Source: Facklamia sp. 7083-14-GEN3
GTDB lineage: Bacteria > Bacillota > Bacilli > Lactobacillales > Aerococcaceae
Direction: 5' to 3'
Length of the DNA stretch: 64,000 nt
Assembly (NCBI RefSeq): GCF_024742075.1
Contig: NZ_JANSGD010000001.1
Span: 806,001 to 870,000, forward strand
The notes under the pieces: model-generated
Told to the model about the DNA's origin: nothing
The model's input: only the letters and a program-made list of their open reading frames with translations
Database searches by the model: none
In this document: positions 36,058 to 46,318 of the stretch, piece after piece
Layout of the letters: the number at the start of each line of letters is the position of its first letter
Numbering within the stretch: position 1 is the first letter of the stretch
Translations under genes and position numbers: made by a program

Positions 36058-37782
36058 TTAATAAAATCGGATTTGTTTTTCTTGATGATACATCCTTCGA
36101 ACCTGTGTCGGTGCATCTGAATCTACCCGACGTAAGGCTTTTTCAATTGTAGCTAAAGCTTCACGATAACGAAATTCTTGGTGGAAGTAATATTGAGCTT
36201 CTTTAATTGCTTGATCTACCTCTGGGTAATCGTAACGGAAACGATTCGAATGCTGAATCATATATTCAGTGAGCATAGCTGAATCAATGGTTTCCTCAGT
36301 CATAGCTTCTAACTCATCTAGACCTTGCTCCAGATCACCCTCCATCTCATCAATTTGACTCATATCCACTCGGACACGGTTTAGTTGTTGAGAGAGATTC
36401 TCAATTTGATCGGTTACCTTATAAAACAATTCATAATAACTATTGTGTAAGCCAGGTAAATGATTTTTTTCTAACTTACGTTTCATATTTCGAAGGTCTA
36501 ATTCATATAAATCAAGATTTGATTTAGCTTCTTTTTCTCGACTGGTTAAGCCAGATATAGATTTTACTAACTGGTTTTGCTCATCGGCAATTTCTTCAAT
36601 GGAACGCTCAATTTTACGCATTTTGCTTTCTATTTGAGTAAATACTGCATGACTTTGTTCAATATCGACTTCCAAGTCTTTAAATTTTTGATACTCTAAA
36701 CGAATTCGTTCAGTTAAATCATTAACTTGATCTAATTCATTATTATGTAAGATATAGGATTGAGAAATACGATCGACTTCAATTCCTGCATAGCGATTGT
36801 TTTCAGTTACTGCTTCAATTTGTCCCTTCAATTGATGAATATGGCTATTTACATATTCTTTAGCAACAATTTCTGATTCTAACTGATCGTATAAGGAATT
36901 GATCTCACGCTCTGCTTTGTCCATCAAAGTTTTTGCGTCAGCCAAATCAGCATTTTTAATCTCGTTTTTGGCTTGATTTAACTGCTCTTGAATTTTATCA
37001 ATTTCTTCTAAAACATTAATATTATCAAAGTTAAAGCGACTAGCTACCATTTTTTCGTAACCATCACGTATATCTTCAAGAGAATCTTCGTATTCACTTT
37101 GAATCTTATCGTACATACTTGGAATTTTTTGTAAGATTTCTTCAAAAGATGATAAATCGGCATCCAAGTTATCTAGCATATCTTGAGCATCTAGATGGTC
37201 ACCATTAGCTGTTAGTTCATTATATTTAGTAAAGTTCAGCTCTAAATATTGAAGATTCTTTTCAAGCGTTTCAATCGCTGGACCATAGTCAAAAGAATGA
37301 TTCATGACACTCTTGCGAGCTGTTTGATAACGATCAAGTAACTCTTCATAACGTTCTTGATTTTCATCCTCTGTTGACAATAATTCCGTTAATTCCTGAT
37401 GTAATTGATGCACTTGAATCTCTGTTTCATCAAGTATTTCTCGCGCTTGATTTAAGGCATTTTTGGCTCGCACTAAATTCATTTGTTCTACAAATTGTTC
37501 AGAGCCTACCAAAGCGGCTTCTATTTCAGTAAATTGGAAGTTGGTAATTGTTTGCCAAGTAGCCACTAAACTCTCATATTTTCTTTTTGTCTGACCAGAT
37601 AGATTCATATTCTTCAAAGTAAAGAGCTGGTCTGCAACAGAAATAGACATCATTTCATCTTTACGTTGTTCTAAATCTTTAATTTCTTTCTTTCTCTGTG
37701 TACGGAAATAATAAATTAATCCATAAATTAAGAGTATTGCTACAACGATCAAGAACAGAATGTCCGTGAATTTAATACTCAT
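36058..37782 (-). CDS. ezrA: Septation ring formation regulator EzrA
   Basis: A 574-residue protein with an N-terminal transmembrane helix (residues 6-27, FTDILFLIVVAILLIYGLIYYF) and a long spectrin-like coiled-coil cytosolic body. EzrA restricts and shapes the FtsZ ring and connects it to the membrane. Length is normal for the family. Confidence 0.95.
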   Translation of the reverse strand: MSIKFTDILFLIVVAILLIYGLIYYFRTQRKKEIKDLEQRKDEMMSISVADQLFTLKNMNLSGQTKRKYESLVATWQTITNFQFTEIEAALVGSEQFVEQMNLVRAKNALNQAREILDETEIQVHQLHQELTELLSTEDENQERYEELLDRYQTARKSVMNHSFDYGPAIETLEKNLQYLELNFTKYNELTANGDHLDAQDMLDNLDADLSSFEEILQKIPSMYDKIQSEYEDSLEDIRDGYEKMVASRFNFDNINVLEEIDKIQEQLNQAKNEIKNADLADAKTLMDKAEREINSLYDQLESEIVAKEYVNSHIHQLKGQIEAVTENNRYAGIEVDRISQSYILHNNELDQVNDLTERIRLEYQKFKDLEVDIEQSHAVFTQIESKMRKIERSIEEIADEQNQLVKSISGLTSREKEAKSNLDLYELDLRNMKRKLEKNHLPGLHNSYYELFYKVTDQIENLSQQLNRVRVDMSQIDEMEGDLEQGLDELEAMTEETIDSAMLTEYMIQHSNRFRYDYPEVDQAIKEAQYYFHQEFRYREALATIEKALRRVDSDAPTQVRRMYHQEKQIRFY

Positions 37783-37925
37783 TCCTTTTCGCTCCTCTAC
37801 TTATTTCTTATACCCTGCCATATTGGCCTTTTGCATAAATAATCACCATATATTATAACATTTAGAAGCTTTCTTTTAAAGCTATTGTTAAATAAAAGTC
37901 AAAAGTTCGTTCAGTCACAATGAAA

Positions 37926-37957
37926 AAAATAAGATTGGGAAAGGTCCCAATCTTATT
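37926..37957 (-). terminator. rpsD terminator
   Basis: AATAAGATTGGGA pairs with TCCCAATCTTATT around CCTT-like loop bases, followed on the minus strand by TTTTTTC. Confidence 0.85.
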
Positions 37958-37975
37958 TAACAATCTATTTAAGAT

Positions 37976-38584
37976 TTAGCCTAATTTATTGTAGTATTCT
38001 ACGACTAGGGCTTCATCAATTTCAGCGTTTAATTCGCTACGTAATGGTAAACGAACTAAGCTACCTTCTAATTTATCCGCATCAAAGTTCACAAACTCTA
38101 AACGAGTAACTGTTGATTCTAATGCTTCTTTGATGATAGCTAAATTACGTGAACGTTCACGAACACTAATTACTTGTCCTGGTTCAACAATATAAGACGG
38201 GATGTCCACACGTTTACCATCAACAGTAATATGACCATGGTTAACTAACTGACGTGCTTGACGACGAGTTGTTGCTAGACCTAAACGATATACCATATTG
38301 TCTAAACGACGCTCTAACATTACCATGAAGTTTTCACCGTGCTTACCTTCAGAAATTTTTCCAGCGCGGTTAAATAAAGTACGGAATTGGCGCTCATTTA
38401 AACCATACATAAAGCGTAATTTTTGCTTTTCATTTTTTTGCAAAGCATATTCTGATAATTTTTTACGTTGATTACCATGTTGTCCTGGTGGGAATGGGCG
38501 TTTTGATAATTCCTTACCAGTTTCTGTTAATGAAATTCCTAAGCGACGAGATTGTTTCCATGATGGTCCTGTATAACGTGACAT
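37976..38584 (-). CDS. rpsD: 30S ribosomal protein S4
   Basis: A 202-residue S4 starting [23 protein letters not shown]. The S4 RNA-binding domain lies at about 92-155 ([31 protein letters not shown]). It is monocistronic with its own leader and promoter, fitting autogenous control. The zinc-type Cys motif is absent (C-minus form). Confidence 0.97.
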   Translation of the reverse strand: MSRYTGPSWKQSRRLGISLTETGKELSKRPFPPGQHGNQRKKLSEYALQKNEKQKLRFMYGLNERQFRTLFNRAGKISEGKHGENFMVMLERRLDNMVYRLGLATTRRQARQLVNHGHITVDGKRVDIPSYIVEPGQVISVRERSRNLAIIKEALESTVTRLEFVNFDADKLEGSLVRLPLRSELNAEIDEALVVEYYNKLG

Positions 38585-38589
38585 TAAAA

Positions 38590-38740
38590 TTCCTCCATAA
38601 ATATGTATTGGAGTAAAATAACTGGTTAGAAAATCGAATGCGTGCAGTTAGTTTTTCACCTTTTGCAGCCGTGGTTACTCATTAACGTTGACGTTACTAA
38701 CTGTTGACGCGCTTTCTTTTTCTATGCTGCATTATTTTAC
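38590..38740 (-). promoter_or_regulatory. rpsD leader (candidate S4-binding leader)
   Basis: The leader of about 150 nt has a long arm CAGTTAG paired with CTAACTG, with CCACGGCTGC and other arms between. In Bacillus rpsD is autoregulated by S4 binding such a leader. I see structure but no exact family match. Confidence 0.5.
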
Positions 38741-38749
38741 ACTCTTTCT

Positions 38750-38777
38750 ATTATACCGATTCTAAAAAGATAAGCAA
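38750..38777 (-). promoter_or_regulatory. rpsD promoter
   Basis: Minus-strand TTGCTT (38772-38777) and TATAAT (38750-38755), 16 nt apart. It lies in the short gap behind mtnN. Confidence 0.7.
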
Positions 38778-38784
38778 GCTCTTT

Positions 38785-39480
38785 TTAGTCAAATTGTGCC
38801 AGTAAATTCATTACCATTTCAGCTGACTTACGTCCAGCTAGGAGGATAAACTCATCAAAACTCATTCCAGCTTCCTCATCTGCCTTATCGGAGATTGAGC
38901 GAATAATGATAAAAGGTGTTTTCAGCACATAAGCTGCTTGAGCAATAGCAGCTGATTCCATTTCAACTGCTTTTACGTTAGGAAAAGCTTGAAGAATCGT
39001 TTTTACTTGTTGACTGTCGCTGATGAATTGGTCGCCTGAAGCAATCAGTCCCCTAATAGCCATTTGACCGTTCTCATTTGCCAGTCGATAGGCCAACTGA
39101 CTCGTTTTTTCATCCGGTTGATAAATTGTCGGCATTCCCGCCATTTGACCTTGGTCGTATCCAAAGGCTAAAAGGTTTACATCATGGTGGATTAAACCAT
39201 CCGCTATGACCAAGTCACCGACTGCTAAGTCTGGTGATAAACCTCCGGCACTGCCCGTATTAATAATTAAATCTACTGCAAAATGATCCACCATTAAAAC
39301 GGTCGACAGACTCGCATTAACTTTTCCAATACCCGATTGAACTAATACAACCTCTTTACCACTTAAGCTTCCGTGATAAAACTCAAAGCCATAGTAATTA
39401 TGAATTTTTATATTTGATATTTCATCTTTTAAGAGACGAATTTCTTCTTCCATCGCACCGATAATTCCAATTTTTTTCAT
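38785..39480 (-). CDS. mtnN: 5'-methylthioadenosine/S-adenosylhomocysteine nucleosidase
   Basis: A 231-residue Pfs enzyme that releases adenine from MTA and SAH. Motifs include IIGAMEEEI, NTGSAGGL and the C-terminal VEMESAAIAQ with the catalytic Glu and SDKADEEAG with the catalytic Asp. GGGGGATG precedes the ATG. Operon order nudix, small membrane protein, mtnN matches streptococci. Confidence 0.95.
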   Translation of the reverse strand: MKKIGIIGAMEEEIRLLKDEISNIKIHNYYGFEFYHGSLSGKEVVLVQSGIGKVNASLSTVLMVDHFAVDLIINTGSAGGLSPDLAVGDLVIADGLIHHDVNLLAFGYDQGQMAGMPTIYQPDEKTSQLAYRLANENGQMAIRGLIASGDQFISDSQQVKTILQAFPNVKAVEMESAAIAQAAYVLKTPFIIIRSISDKADEEAGMSFDEFILLAGRKSAEMVMNLLAQFD

Positions 39481-39492
39481 TCAATCATCCCC

Positions 39493-39993
39493 CTAAGCTA
39501 AAAATGCGATCAGTAAAACTAATACTAATAAAAAACCCACTATAATAATGCCATTATTTAAAAAACGGTCCATTTTAGCTGAATATTTAGCTCTTTTTCT
39601 TATAGGGGTATTACCTTCATCTAATGCTTGATATTGATAATCCTTGATTGAATTCCCTTGGTCTGGGTAATCAAATTGATTATTGAAGGCATTATACGCT
39701 CCATCCTCTTCGATACTTAGCTCATTATTAATATCAAATTCATTCTGGCTATCCAATTGTGAAGAAGCTTCCTCAGAATAATTTGGGAAAGCTTGTGAAT
39801 CATCAATTGCTTCTGCTCGATTAATAAATTCGCGATAGAGAGTTTTATTTTCTTGATAGATTGACTGATCAGAGGAGTTTTCTTGCTCGAATGAAGAAGA
39901 CTGATGACGTAAACGATTTTTTTCTTCTTGCTCATAATTTAAATAATCTTGATAATCATCGTGTTTTTTCTTTTTGCGTGAGAATAGTCCCAT
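39493..39993 (-). CDS. Small single-pass protein, MacP-like by position
   Basis: A 166-residue protein: a long acidic, Gln/Glu/Asp/Ser-rich and probably disordered cytosolic N-terminus, a basic KRAKYSAKMDRFLN stretch, and one C-terminal transmembrane helix (IIIVGFLLVLVLLIAFLA). In streptococci the PBP2a regulator MacP lies in the same place between a Nudix gene and mtnN, with the same topology and a similar basic pre-helix. Homology is suggested by synteny and topology only. If right, it activates a class A penicillin-binding protein. Confidence 0.55.
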   Translation of the reverse strand: MGLFSRKKKKHDDYQDYLNYEQEEKNRLRHQSSSFEQENSSDQSIYQENKTLYREFINRAEAIDDSQAFPNYSEEASSQLDSQNEFDINNELSIEEDGAYNAFNNQFDYPDQGNSIKDYQYQALDEGNTPIRKRAKYSAKMDRFLNNGIIIVGFLLVLVLLIAFLA

Positions 39994-39995
39994 AA

Positions 39996-40577
39996 TTAAG
40001 CCTCCAAACTATTTAGCCAAAGGGTTAATGCGTATAAAGTTTTTAGGTCAATGATTTCGCCCTTACTAATCATGTCCTTTATTTGTTGAGCCGTAAATAG
40101 GTAATGCGAAACTTCTTCATTTTCATCTTGATCTAATTTCTCTTTGGCCTCTTCCACAGATTGAGCAAAGAAAAGATAAATGGCCTCATCAATATAACCT
40201 GGTGAGATATAGAATTTAGAAGTAAATTGCCAATCCTCTGAAGCATAACCTGTTTCTTCATTCAACTCACGTTTAGCAGCTATCAGTGGGTCTTCGAGTT
40301 GACCTTCTACTTGATCAATAATACCCGCTGGGACTTCATATATTTCATAAGCAATAGCAGGACGATACTGTTTAACCAAGATAACTTCTTTATCTTTTGT
40401 TTCTGCTAAAATACCCACTGCTGGCAAGTGATGGATTAATTCACGTTTAGCCTTTTGACCATTGGGTAGACGAATTTCATTTTGATAGAGTTTTAAAATG
40501 GCCCCATCGTAAATTTGGTTAACAGATAGTGTTTCATTATTTTTGTTAAATGAAATTGACTCTATTTTATCTTTCAT
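39996..40577 (-). CDS. Nudix hydrolase, ADP-ribose pyrophosphatase type
   Basis: A 193-residue Nudix enzyme. The Nudix helix is AAKRELNEETGY at about residue 108, in a variant box where the usual leading Gly-x5-Glu is shifted. ILVKQYRPAIAYEIYEVPAG upstream is typical for ADP-ribose pyrophosphatases. The start is ATG at 40575-40577, 6 nt after AGAGGTGA; the GTG upstream overlaps it. Confidence 0.85.
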   Translation of the reverse strand: MKDKIESISFNKNNETLSVNQIYDGAILKLYQNEIRLPNGQKAKRELIHHLPAVGILAETKDKEVILVKQYRPAIAYEIYEVPAGIIDQVEGQLEDPLIAAKRELNEETGYASEDWQFTSKFYISPGYIDEAIYLFFAQSVEEAKEKLDQDENEEVSHYLFTAQQIKDMISKGEIIDLKTLYALTLWLNSLEA

Positions 40578-40749
40578 AATATTCACCTCTTAAAATGATT
40601 TACTTAGCGATTAATTCCTACTCAGTTTAGCGACTACTACTCTTTCTTTCAAGTCTTTTCAATGGTTAACTTTAAGAATAGGCCTCAAGTCCGATAAGAC
40701 TTTTTTCTGGCTATGATATTCTAAAATTAAGAAAAGGGAGGTTTCAATC

Positions 40750-41877
40750 ATGTTAGCTTTAATAACAATTATATATATTTTTTTATTAGCGGGCCCTCTG
40801 CTATCAATATTTCGAAGTCTAAACAAATTTTCTAAAAATGGACAACGCCTGTCTGATATTTGGACACCGTCTCTCAAGAGAAATATCACTCTGTGTACTT
40901 TTGTCATTGTTTTGGGTGAGCTTTTAGGGTTTAGTTATTACCTTACGACTCAATTCTATTTTTCTTTATCTGTTATTTTTTTGTGGATTTTACTTTCTGT
41001 TATATTTTATTATATTCGCCAAATCAACGCATCAAAATGGATCTGGCTTTTTTACCATGTAGGACAATTTCTTTCATTTTTATTAGCTATGCTAATTGCA
41101 AATTCTCAAGCTGGACCAAGTGGACCTGTCTCAACAATTTATTCTGTAACAGACTTTTTAGCAAGTATAGTCTTTACAACCCTATACCTAAGTGTAGCTA
41201 TTATAATCTGTTCAGTCATAATAGGCCTTCTTGCCTATCTATTTAGACCCAAATATTCGAAGAAAAAATGGCATCCTTTCTTCAAACCTTCTAATAAAAA
41301 GCCTAGTCGTAATATGCTTGAACATTATCAAGCAGCAGGCTTAAACAAACACGAAATTGAAGCTTTTAGGAGCCAAATGGCTGATTCACGTAAGCAGATT
41401 ATTAATATTGAAGCTAACTTTCAAGCAACGGCTAAAATGCGCGCCATTGAAATACGGCACAATATCGTCAAGGTTTCAAAGAACTACTTTAAAGATATCG
41501 TTGAAGAACCCAATCGCCGACTGGATGCTTCTAATTTCTTAATCAATTATCTGCCACAATTAGAAGATCTATTAGAAAAATATAATGAAATTAATTCACA
41601 CGTGGCAAAAAATAAGCAAACTTATTTAATTTTAGAAAAAAGTGCCCTAACAATTGATCAGTTGAGCCAAGAAATTGTTGAGGATTATTTGAATTTCCAC
41701 TCCGATACCTATCAAGAATTAGAAGATGGCTTGAAATTAGCCGATCGAATGTTACATAATGAATCTAATAATCAAACCAATCTATTTAGCCAAGAATCAA
41801 AAGATTCTAAGTTGAATGATTTTAATATGGATGACCCTTTTGATGAGTTTAAAGAACTAGATAATGAAGGAGAGTAA
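40750..41877 (+). CDS. XpaC-family membrane protein
   Basis: A 375-residue protein with about four N-terminal transmembrane helices (residues 3-165), a basic linker and a helical C-terminal cytosolic domain ending in an acidic tail. It belongs to the XpaC (5-bromo-4-chloroindolyl phosphate hydrolysis) family, whose activity is uncertain. It is translated just ahead of TelA (5-nt gap), a conserved pair. GGGAGG lies 8 nt before the ATG. Confidence 0.8.
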   Translation: MLALITIIYIFLLAGPLLSIFRSLNKFSKNGQRLSDIWTPSLKRNITLCTFVIVLGELLGFSYYLTTQFYFSLSVIFLWILLSVIFYYIRQINASKWIWLFYHVGQFLSFLLAMLIANSQAGPSGPVSTIYSVTDFLASIVFTTLYLSVAIIICSVIIGLLAYLFRPKYSKKKWHPFFKPSNKKPSRNMLEHYQAAGLNKHEIEAFRSQMADSRKQIINIEANFQATAKMRAIEIRHNIVKVSKNYFKDIVEEPNRRLDASNFLINYLPQLEDLLEKYNEINSHVAKNKQTYLILEKSALTIDQLSQEIVEDYLNFHSDTYQELEDGLKLADRMLHNESNNQTNLFSQESKDSKLNDFNMDDPFDEFKELDNEGE

Positions 41878-41881
41878 AGCG

Positions 41882-43159
41882 ATGAATGAACTAGACCCAA
41901 ATAATCAAAATTTAACTCAAGCCACTTCCTTTGATGAAATTGACGATCTTCTGACGGACCCCTTTGATCAAGAAGAAAATCAGATTGAACCCATTCAATC
42001 TTTGCAAAGTGAATTATCAAAAGCTTCAATTCTTTCACAGAAAAAAGTTACCAATGAAAAAACAATTGACCGCTTGAGTGAAAATCGTCAAGCTCAAGCA
42101 CGTAAACTGGCCCAGCAGATCGATGAGAAAAACCTCTCTGCTGTTATAACCTACGGAGCTAAAGCGCAAAAACGTTTATCAGAATTCTCCCATTCAATGC
42201 TACATAACGTCCAGCTTAAAGATACTGGCGAAGTGGGTGATGTTTTAACTGATTTAATGACTACTTTACAACAGTCGAATCCTAAAGAATTAACGAGTCG
42301 TCCTAACTTTTTCCAAAAAGTTTTTGGTCAAATACGTGCCTCGATTTCTGATACGCAAATGAAGTATCAAAAAATAGGTAATCAATTAGACAAAGTAGTT
42401 ATTCGTTTAGAAAGAGAAAAAAATGAATTACTCAATGACAATATGATGTTAGAAACGCTCTATCAAAAGAACAAAGACTACTTTGAGGCTTTAAATGTCT
42501 ATATTGCAGCGGGAGAAGTTAAAATTGAAGAGTTACAATCCAAGACCATTCCTCAAGCTATTAAAAAGGCTCAAGAAAGCAATAGCCAAATGGATGTGCA
42601 GGAAGTCCACGACCTTAATCAATTTTTAGACCGTTTAGACAAACGCACCCACGATCTAAGACTGACTCGTCAAATGACCATTCAACAAGCCCCTCAAATC
42701 CGTATGATTCAAAATACCAACCAAGCCTTGGCTGAAAAAATCCAAGCCTCTGTCCATACATCTATTCCTCTTTGGGAAAACCAAATTACTATTGCCCTTG
42801 CCCTCTTAAGACAGCAAGACGCTGCCACTTCTCAAAGAATGGTCTCAGAAACAACCAATGATCTGTTACGCCGTAATTCGGATATGTTAAAACAATCAGC
42901 TATTGATACAGCGAGAGAAACTGAGAGAGGTATTATCGATATCGAAACCTTACAAAAAACTCAAGCGGACCTGATTGAAACAATTGAAACTACCCTTCAG
43001 ATTCAAGCAGAAGGTCGTCAGCAAAGACAGGCTGCTCAATATGAACTGGAATCAATGGAAAGTCAACTGCAAGAAAGACTATTAGCTATTTCAAATGAAC
43101 AAAAACAACAAGCTATGAATCCTAAAAATACTCAGGATGACTATTTAGATGACTTTTAG
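41882..43159 (+). CDS. TelA-family toxic anion resistance protein
   Basis: A 425-residue mostly helical, coiled-coil-rich soluble protein of the TelA/YceH family linked to tellurite and cell-envelope stress tolerance. It starts at ATG 41882 with GAAGGAGAG about 7 nt upstream; a longer frame lies inside xpaC. Its partner upstream is XpaC. Ends before a terminator. Confidence 0.85.
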   Translation: MNELDPNNQNLTQATSFDEIDDLLTDPFDQEENQIEPIQSLQSELSKASILSQKKVTNEKTIDRLSENRQAQARKLAQQIDEKNLSAVITYGAKAQKRLSEFSHSMLHNVQLKDTGEVGDVLTDLMTTLQQSNPKELTSRPNFFQKVFGQIRASISDTQMKYQKIGNQLDKVVIRLEREKNELLNDNMMLETLYQKNKDYFEALNVYIAAGEVKIEELQSKTIPQAIKKAQESNSQMDVQEVHDLNQFLDRLDKRTHDLRLTRQMTIQQAPQIRMIQNTNQALAEKIQASVHTSIPLWENQITIALALLRQQDAATSQRMVSETTNDLLRRNSDMLKQSAIDTARETERGIIDIETLQKTQADLIETIETTLQIQAEGRQQRQAAQYELESMESQLQERLLAISNEQKQQAMNPKNTQDDYLDDF

Positions 43160-43195
43160 TTTTCATCCTAATCATCAACAAAACAAATGAATATT

Positions 43196-43229
43196 AAAAG
43201 CGTTTGACCTTATGGTCAAACGCTTTTTT
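43196..43229. terminator. Bidirectional terminator between telA and ileS
   Basis: AAAAGCGTTTGACC pairs with GGTCAAACGCTTTTTT around a TTAT loop and ends both convergent genes. Confidence 0.9.
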
Positions 43230-43235
43230 ATAAGT

Positions 43236-46025
43236 TTATTCTTTATTTTCAAAATATTCAGGATACTCTGTTGTCACAATTTCATGACAGCGATGGCAAA
43301 GTTCTTCTGCCCCTTTAATCGTGCCGACTTCTGGTCTTACAGCACGACAGCGGTCACAAATTTGACCCTCTGCAAAATCAACTTTCACAGCATAATCTTC
43401 AAACTGATGCGCATCTTCCGGTGCTTGATCAAACGACTGAACAGTTAGTTGTGATACCGTAAATAATTGTGCAGGCTGATCACTTAATAAATCAAATGCT
43501 TTTTGATCTTCTGCATTAATGTATAGAGATACAGCAGCCTCAAATGATTTCTTGATTGGTTGCTCTGGGTGATTCTTGGCTTCTTCTAAAGCCTTGTTCA
43601 CTCCTGTTTGTAATTTAAAGAAGACATCCCATTTAGCAACAAGCTCCTTAGCTTGGTCAAGATTTTCTGCCTTAGGCATTTCAGCTAATTGAATAAAGCC
43701 ATCGACTGCTGGTAAATCTTTCCATGCTTCTTCAGTTGTATGCACAATTAATGGTGTCATTAAAATTAACATATCGTGAACCATTTGATAAATCACTGTT
43801 TGCATTGAGCGACGCGCATGGCTATCTTTAGCTTCAATATAGACAATATCTTTAGCAACATTTAAATAGAATGCTGAAAGGTCTGAAGAAATAAAGTTCA
43901 TAATGCGCTTATAAAGCTCTGGGAACTCATAGTTGTCATAAGCTTCTAGGATATCTGCTTTAAACAAGTTAAATTTAGCATTCATATATTGATCAAGATT
44001 TGTAAGTTGATCAGTAGGAACGGCATTTTCAGCTGGATGATAATCATTGACAAGACCTAACATAAAACGAACAGTGTTACGAATTTTACGATAAGATTCA
44101 GAAACTTGCTTAAGGATTTCATCAGAAACACGAACATCCGCTTCATAGTCAACAGATGCTACCCACAAACGAATAATATCTGCTCCTAAATCATTCATCA
44201 CATCAGCTGGATCAATAACATTCCCTAAAGATTTAGACATTTTTTGCCCCTTACCGTCATTGACAAAGCCTTGTGAAAGAACAGCCTTGTATGGAGGGAA
44301 ACCATTTACAGCTACTGAGGTGGTGAATGATGAGTTAAACCAACCACGATATTGGTCAGAACCTTCAAGATATAAATCAGCAGGGAAGCTTAAATCTTCT
44401 CTAGCTTGTAAAACACCAGCATAAGATGTGCCTGAATCGAACCATACATCCATAATATCCATTTCTTTGGTAAATTGACCATTTGGTGAAGCAGGATGTT
44501 GGAAGTCTTCTGGTAAAAGGTCTTTTGCCTCCCACTCGAACCAAATGTTTGTTCCATGCTCTTCTACTAAATCAGCTACATGATTGACAATATCTAATTC
44601 AAGGATAGCTTCTCCATTTTCTGCGTAGAAGATTGGTAAAGGCACACCCCAAACACGTTGACGAGAAATCACCCAGTCACCACGGTCACGAATCATATTA
44701 TAAATACGACGTTTACCAGATGGATGATGCCAAGTCACTGCATTTTCAACATTATTAAGAAGTTCCTCACGGAATTTATCAATAGAAGCAAACCATTGAG
44801 GAGTTGCTCGGTAGATAACTGGCTTTTTAGTCCGCCAATCGTGCGGATAAGAGTGAACAAATTCTGAATAGTGTAAGAGGCTACCATTTTCTTTCAAGGT
44901 CTCAACAATCTGCTTTTGACCTTTAAGATAGAAGACACCTTCCAAACCAGGCGCTTCATCAGTAAAATGTCCTCTACCATCTACTGGTGATAAAATATCC
45001 AAGCCATATTCTAAACCTATCCAGTAGTCATCTTCACCATGCCCAGGAGCCGTATGAACTAATCCAGTACCTGTTTCTAAAGTAACATGGTCTCCAACCA
45101 TCAGTAAGGATTCACGGTCATAGAAAGGATGTTGAGCGGTTAAACGATCAAAGTCCTTACCTTTATAATGTGCTTCAACTTGGTAGTTTTCCCATTCAAG
45201 TGTTAATGCCACCGCTTCTAATAATTCTTCAGCGACAATAAAATGACGGTCACTAACTGCAACTTGCACATAATTAGCCTCTCCTAAAACCGAGATCCCA
45301 AGGTTAGCTGGTAATGTCCATGGTGTAGTGGTCCAGATAATGAACTCTGCTTCTTTTGGAACAACGTCACTGCCATCTTTCACTTTGAATGCTACATAAA
45401 TTGAAGGAGAAGTTACATCTTGATATTCAACTTCAGCTTCAGCTAATGAAGATTCTGATGACCAAGACCAATAAACCGGTTTAGCCCCTTTATAGATATA
45501 GCCCTTATCGGCCATTTGACCAAAAATGCGTAATTGCTGCGCTTCATATTTAGGTTGCAAGGTTAGATATGGATTTTCCCAGTCTCCATTGACTCCCAAG
45601 CGCATAAAAGTTTCTTTTTGTCCTTCTACTTGTTTTAAGGCATAGGCTTCACAGAGCTTTCGAAAATCAGCTGTTAAGTATTCTTTACGATTTACGCCTT
45701 CATTCTTCTGTAAGGCAGACTCAATTGGTAACCCATGAGTATCCCAACCAGGAACATAAGGAGAATAATGGCCTGTCATTGAACGAAAACGTGTAATAAA
45801 ATCTTTTGAAATTTTATTAAAAGCGTGCCCCATATGTACACGTCCGTTGGCATATGGCGGACCATCGTGTAAAATCCATGGCTCTGAATCAGTGTTTTTT
45901 TCTAACATTTTGTGATAAATATCGGCTTCTTGCCATTCTTTTTGTAAATCTACCTCTTTAACAGGCAGATTGGCACGCATATCAAAGGATGTTTTCCCAA
46001 GATGCAAAGTGTCTTTTAATTTCAT
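43236..46025 (-). CDS. ileS: Isoleucyl-tRNA synthetase
   Basis: A 929-residue class I synthetase. HIGH-type motif GRVHMGHAFNK, KMSKS motif [10 protein letters not shown], an editing domain, and a C-terminal zinc module with CDRC and CHRC. Length and domain order are those of the bacterial type with zinc finger. Preceded by a T-box leader. Confidence 0.97.
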   Translation of the reverse strand: MKLKDTLHLGKTSFDMRANLPVKEVDLQKEWQEADIYHKMLEKNTDSEPWILHDGPPYANGRVHMGHAFNKISKDFITRFRSMTGHYSPYVPGWDTHGLPIESALQKNEGVNRKEYLTADFRKLCEAYALKQVEGQKETFMRLGVNGDWENPYLTLQPKYEAQQLRIFGQMADKGYIYKGAKPVYWSWSSESSLAEAEVEYQDVTSPSIYVAFKVKDGSDVVPKEAEFIIWTTTPWTLPANLGISVLGEANYVQVAVSDRHFIVAEELLEAVALTLEWENYQVEAHYKGKDFDRLTAQHPFYDRESLLMVGDHVTLETGTGLVHTAPGHGEDDYWIGLEYGLDILSPVDGRGHFTDEAPGLEGVFYLKGQKQIVETLKENGSLLHYSEFVHSYPHDWRTKKPVIYRATPQWFASIDKFREELLNNVENAVTWHHPSGKRRIYNMIRDRGDWVISRQRVWGVPLPIFYAENGEAILELDIVNHVADLVEEHGTNIWFEWEAKDLLPEDFQHPASPNGQFTKEMDIMDVWFDSGTSYAGVLQAREDLSFPADLYLEGSDQYRGWFNSSFTTSVAVNGFPPYKAVLSQGFVNDGKGQKMSKSLGNVIDPADVMNDLGADIIRLWVASVDYEADVRVSDEILKQVSESYRKIRNTVRFMLGLVNDYHPAENAVPTDQLTNLDQYMNAKFNLFKADILEAYDNYEFPELYKRIMNFISSDLSAFYLNVAKDIVYIEAKDSHARRSMQTVIYQMVHDMLILMTPLIVHTTEEAWKDLPAVDGFIQLAEMPKAENLDQAKELVAKWDVFFKLQTGVNKALEEAKNHPEQPIKKSFEAAVSLYINAEDQKAFDLLSDQPAQLFTVSQLTVQSFDQAPEDAHQFEDYAVKVDFAEGQICDRCRAVRPEVGTIKGAEELCHRCHEIVTTEYPEYFENKE

Positions 46026-46043
46026 TTGTTTTCTCCTCTCTAT

Positions 46044-46275
46044 AAAAAAAGCCCCTTCCTAAGAAGGGACGTCAAATACGCGGTACCACCCAATTTAATA
46101 GTTAAAACTACTCACTCTTCATGATAACGCTTTTTAAGCGGAACTAGCTAATCAATAAGATTCACTAATCAGTTTATAGAATGATAAAGACTAGATACAT
46201 GGACTCTTGAGCTTACACCATCCTCAAGTCGCTAAAGTTTGTTATCTAACTTCTTGTTTCTATAATATCTTTTAC
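46044..46275 (-). promoter_or_regulatory. ileS T-box leader with terminator
   Basis: The minus-strand leader has GGGTGGTACCGCG (T-box, complement of 46079-46091) and a terminator CCCTTCTTAGGAAGGGGC with T-run (46044-46072). An ATC in GTATCTAGTC lies in the stem I distal strand and is the probable isoleucine specifier. Confidence 0.92.
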
Positions 46276-46289
46276 TAATAATTTTCTTT

Positions 46290-46318
46290 ATTATATTAGT
46301 CTTCTGTCGGAAGGTCAA
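46290..46318 (-). promoter_or_regulatory. ileS promoter inside divIVA 3' end
   Basis: TTGACC (complement of 46313-46318) and TATAAT (46290-46295) are 17 nt apart on the minus strand. The -35 lies within the last codons of divIVA. Confidence 0.75.
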
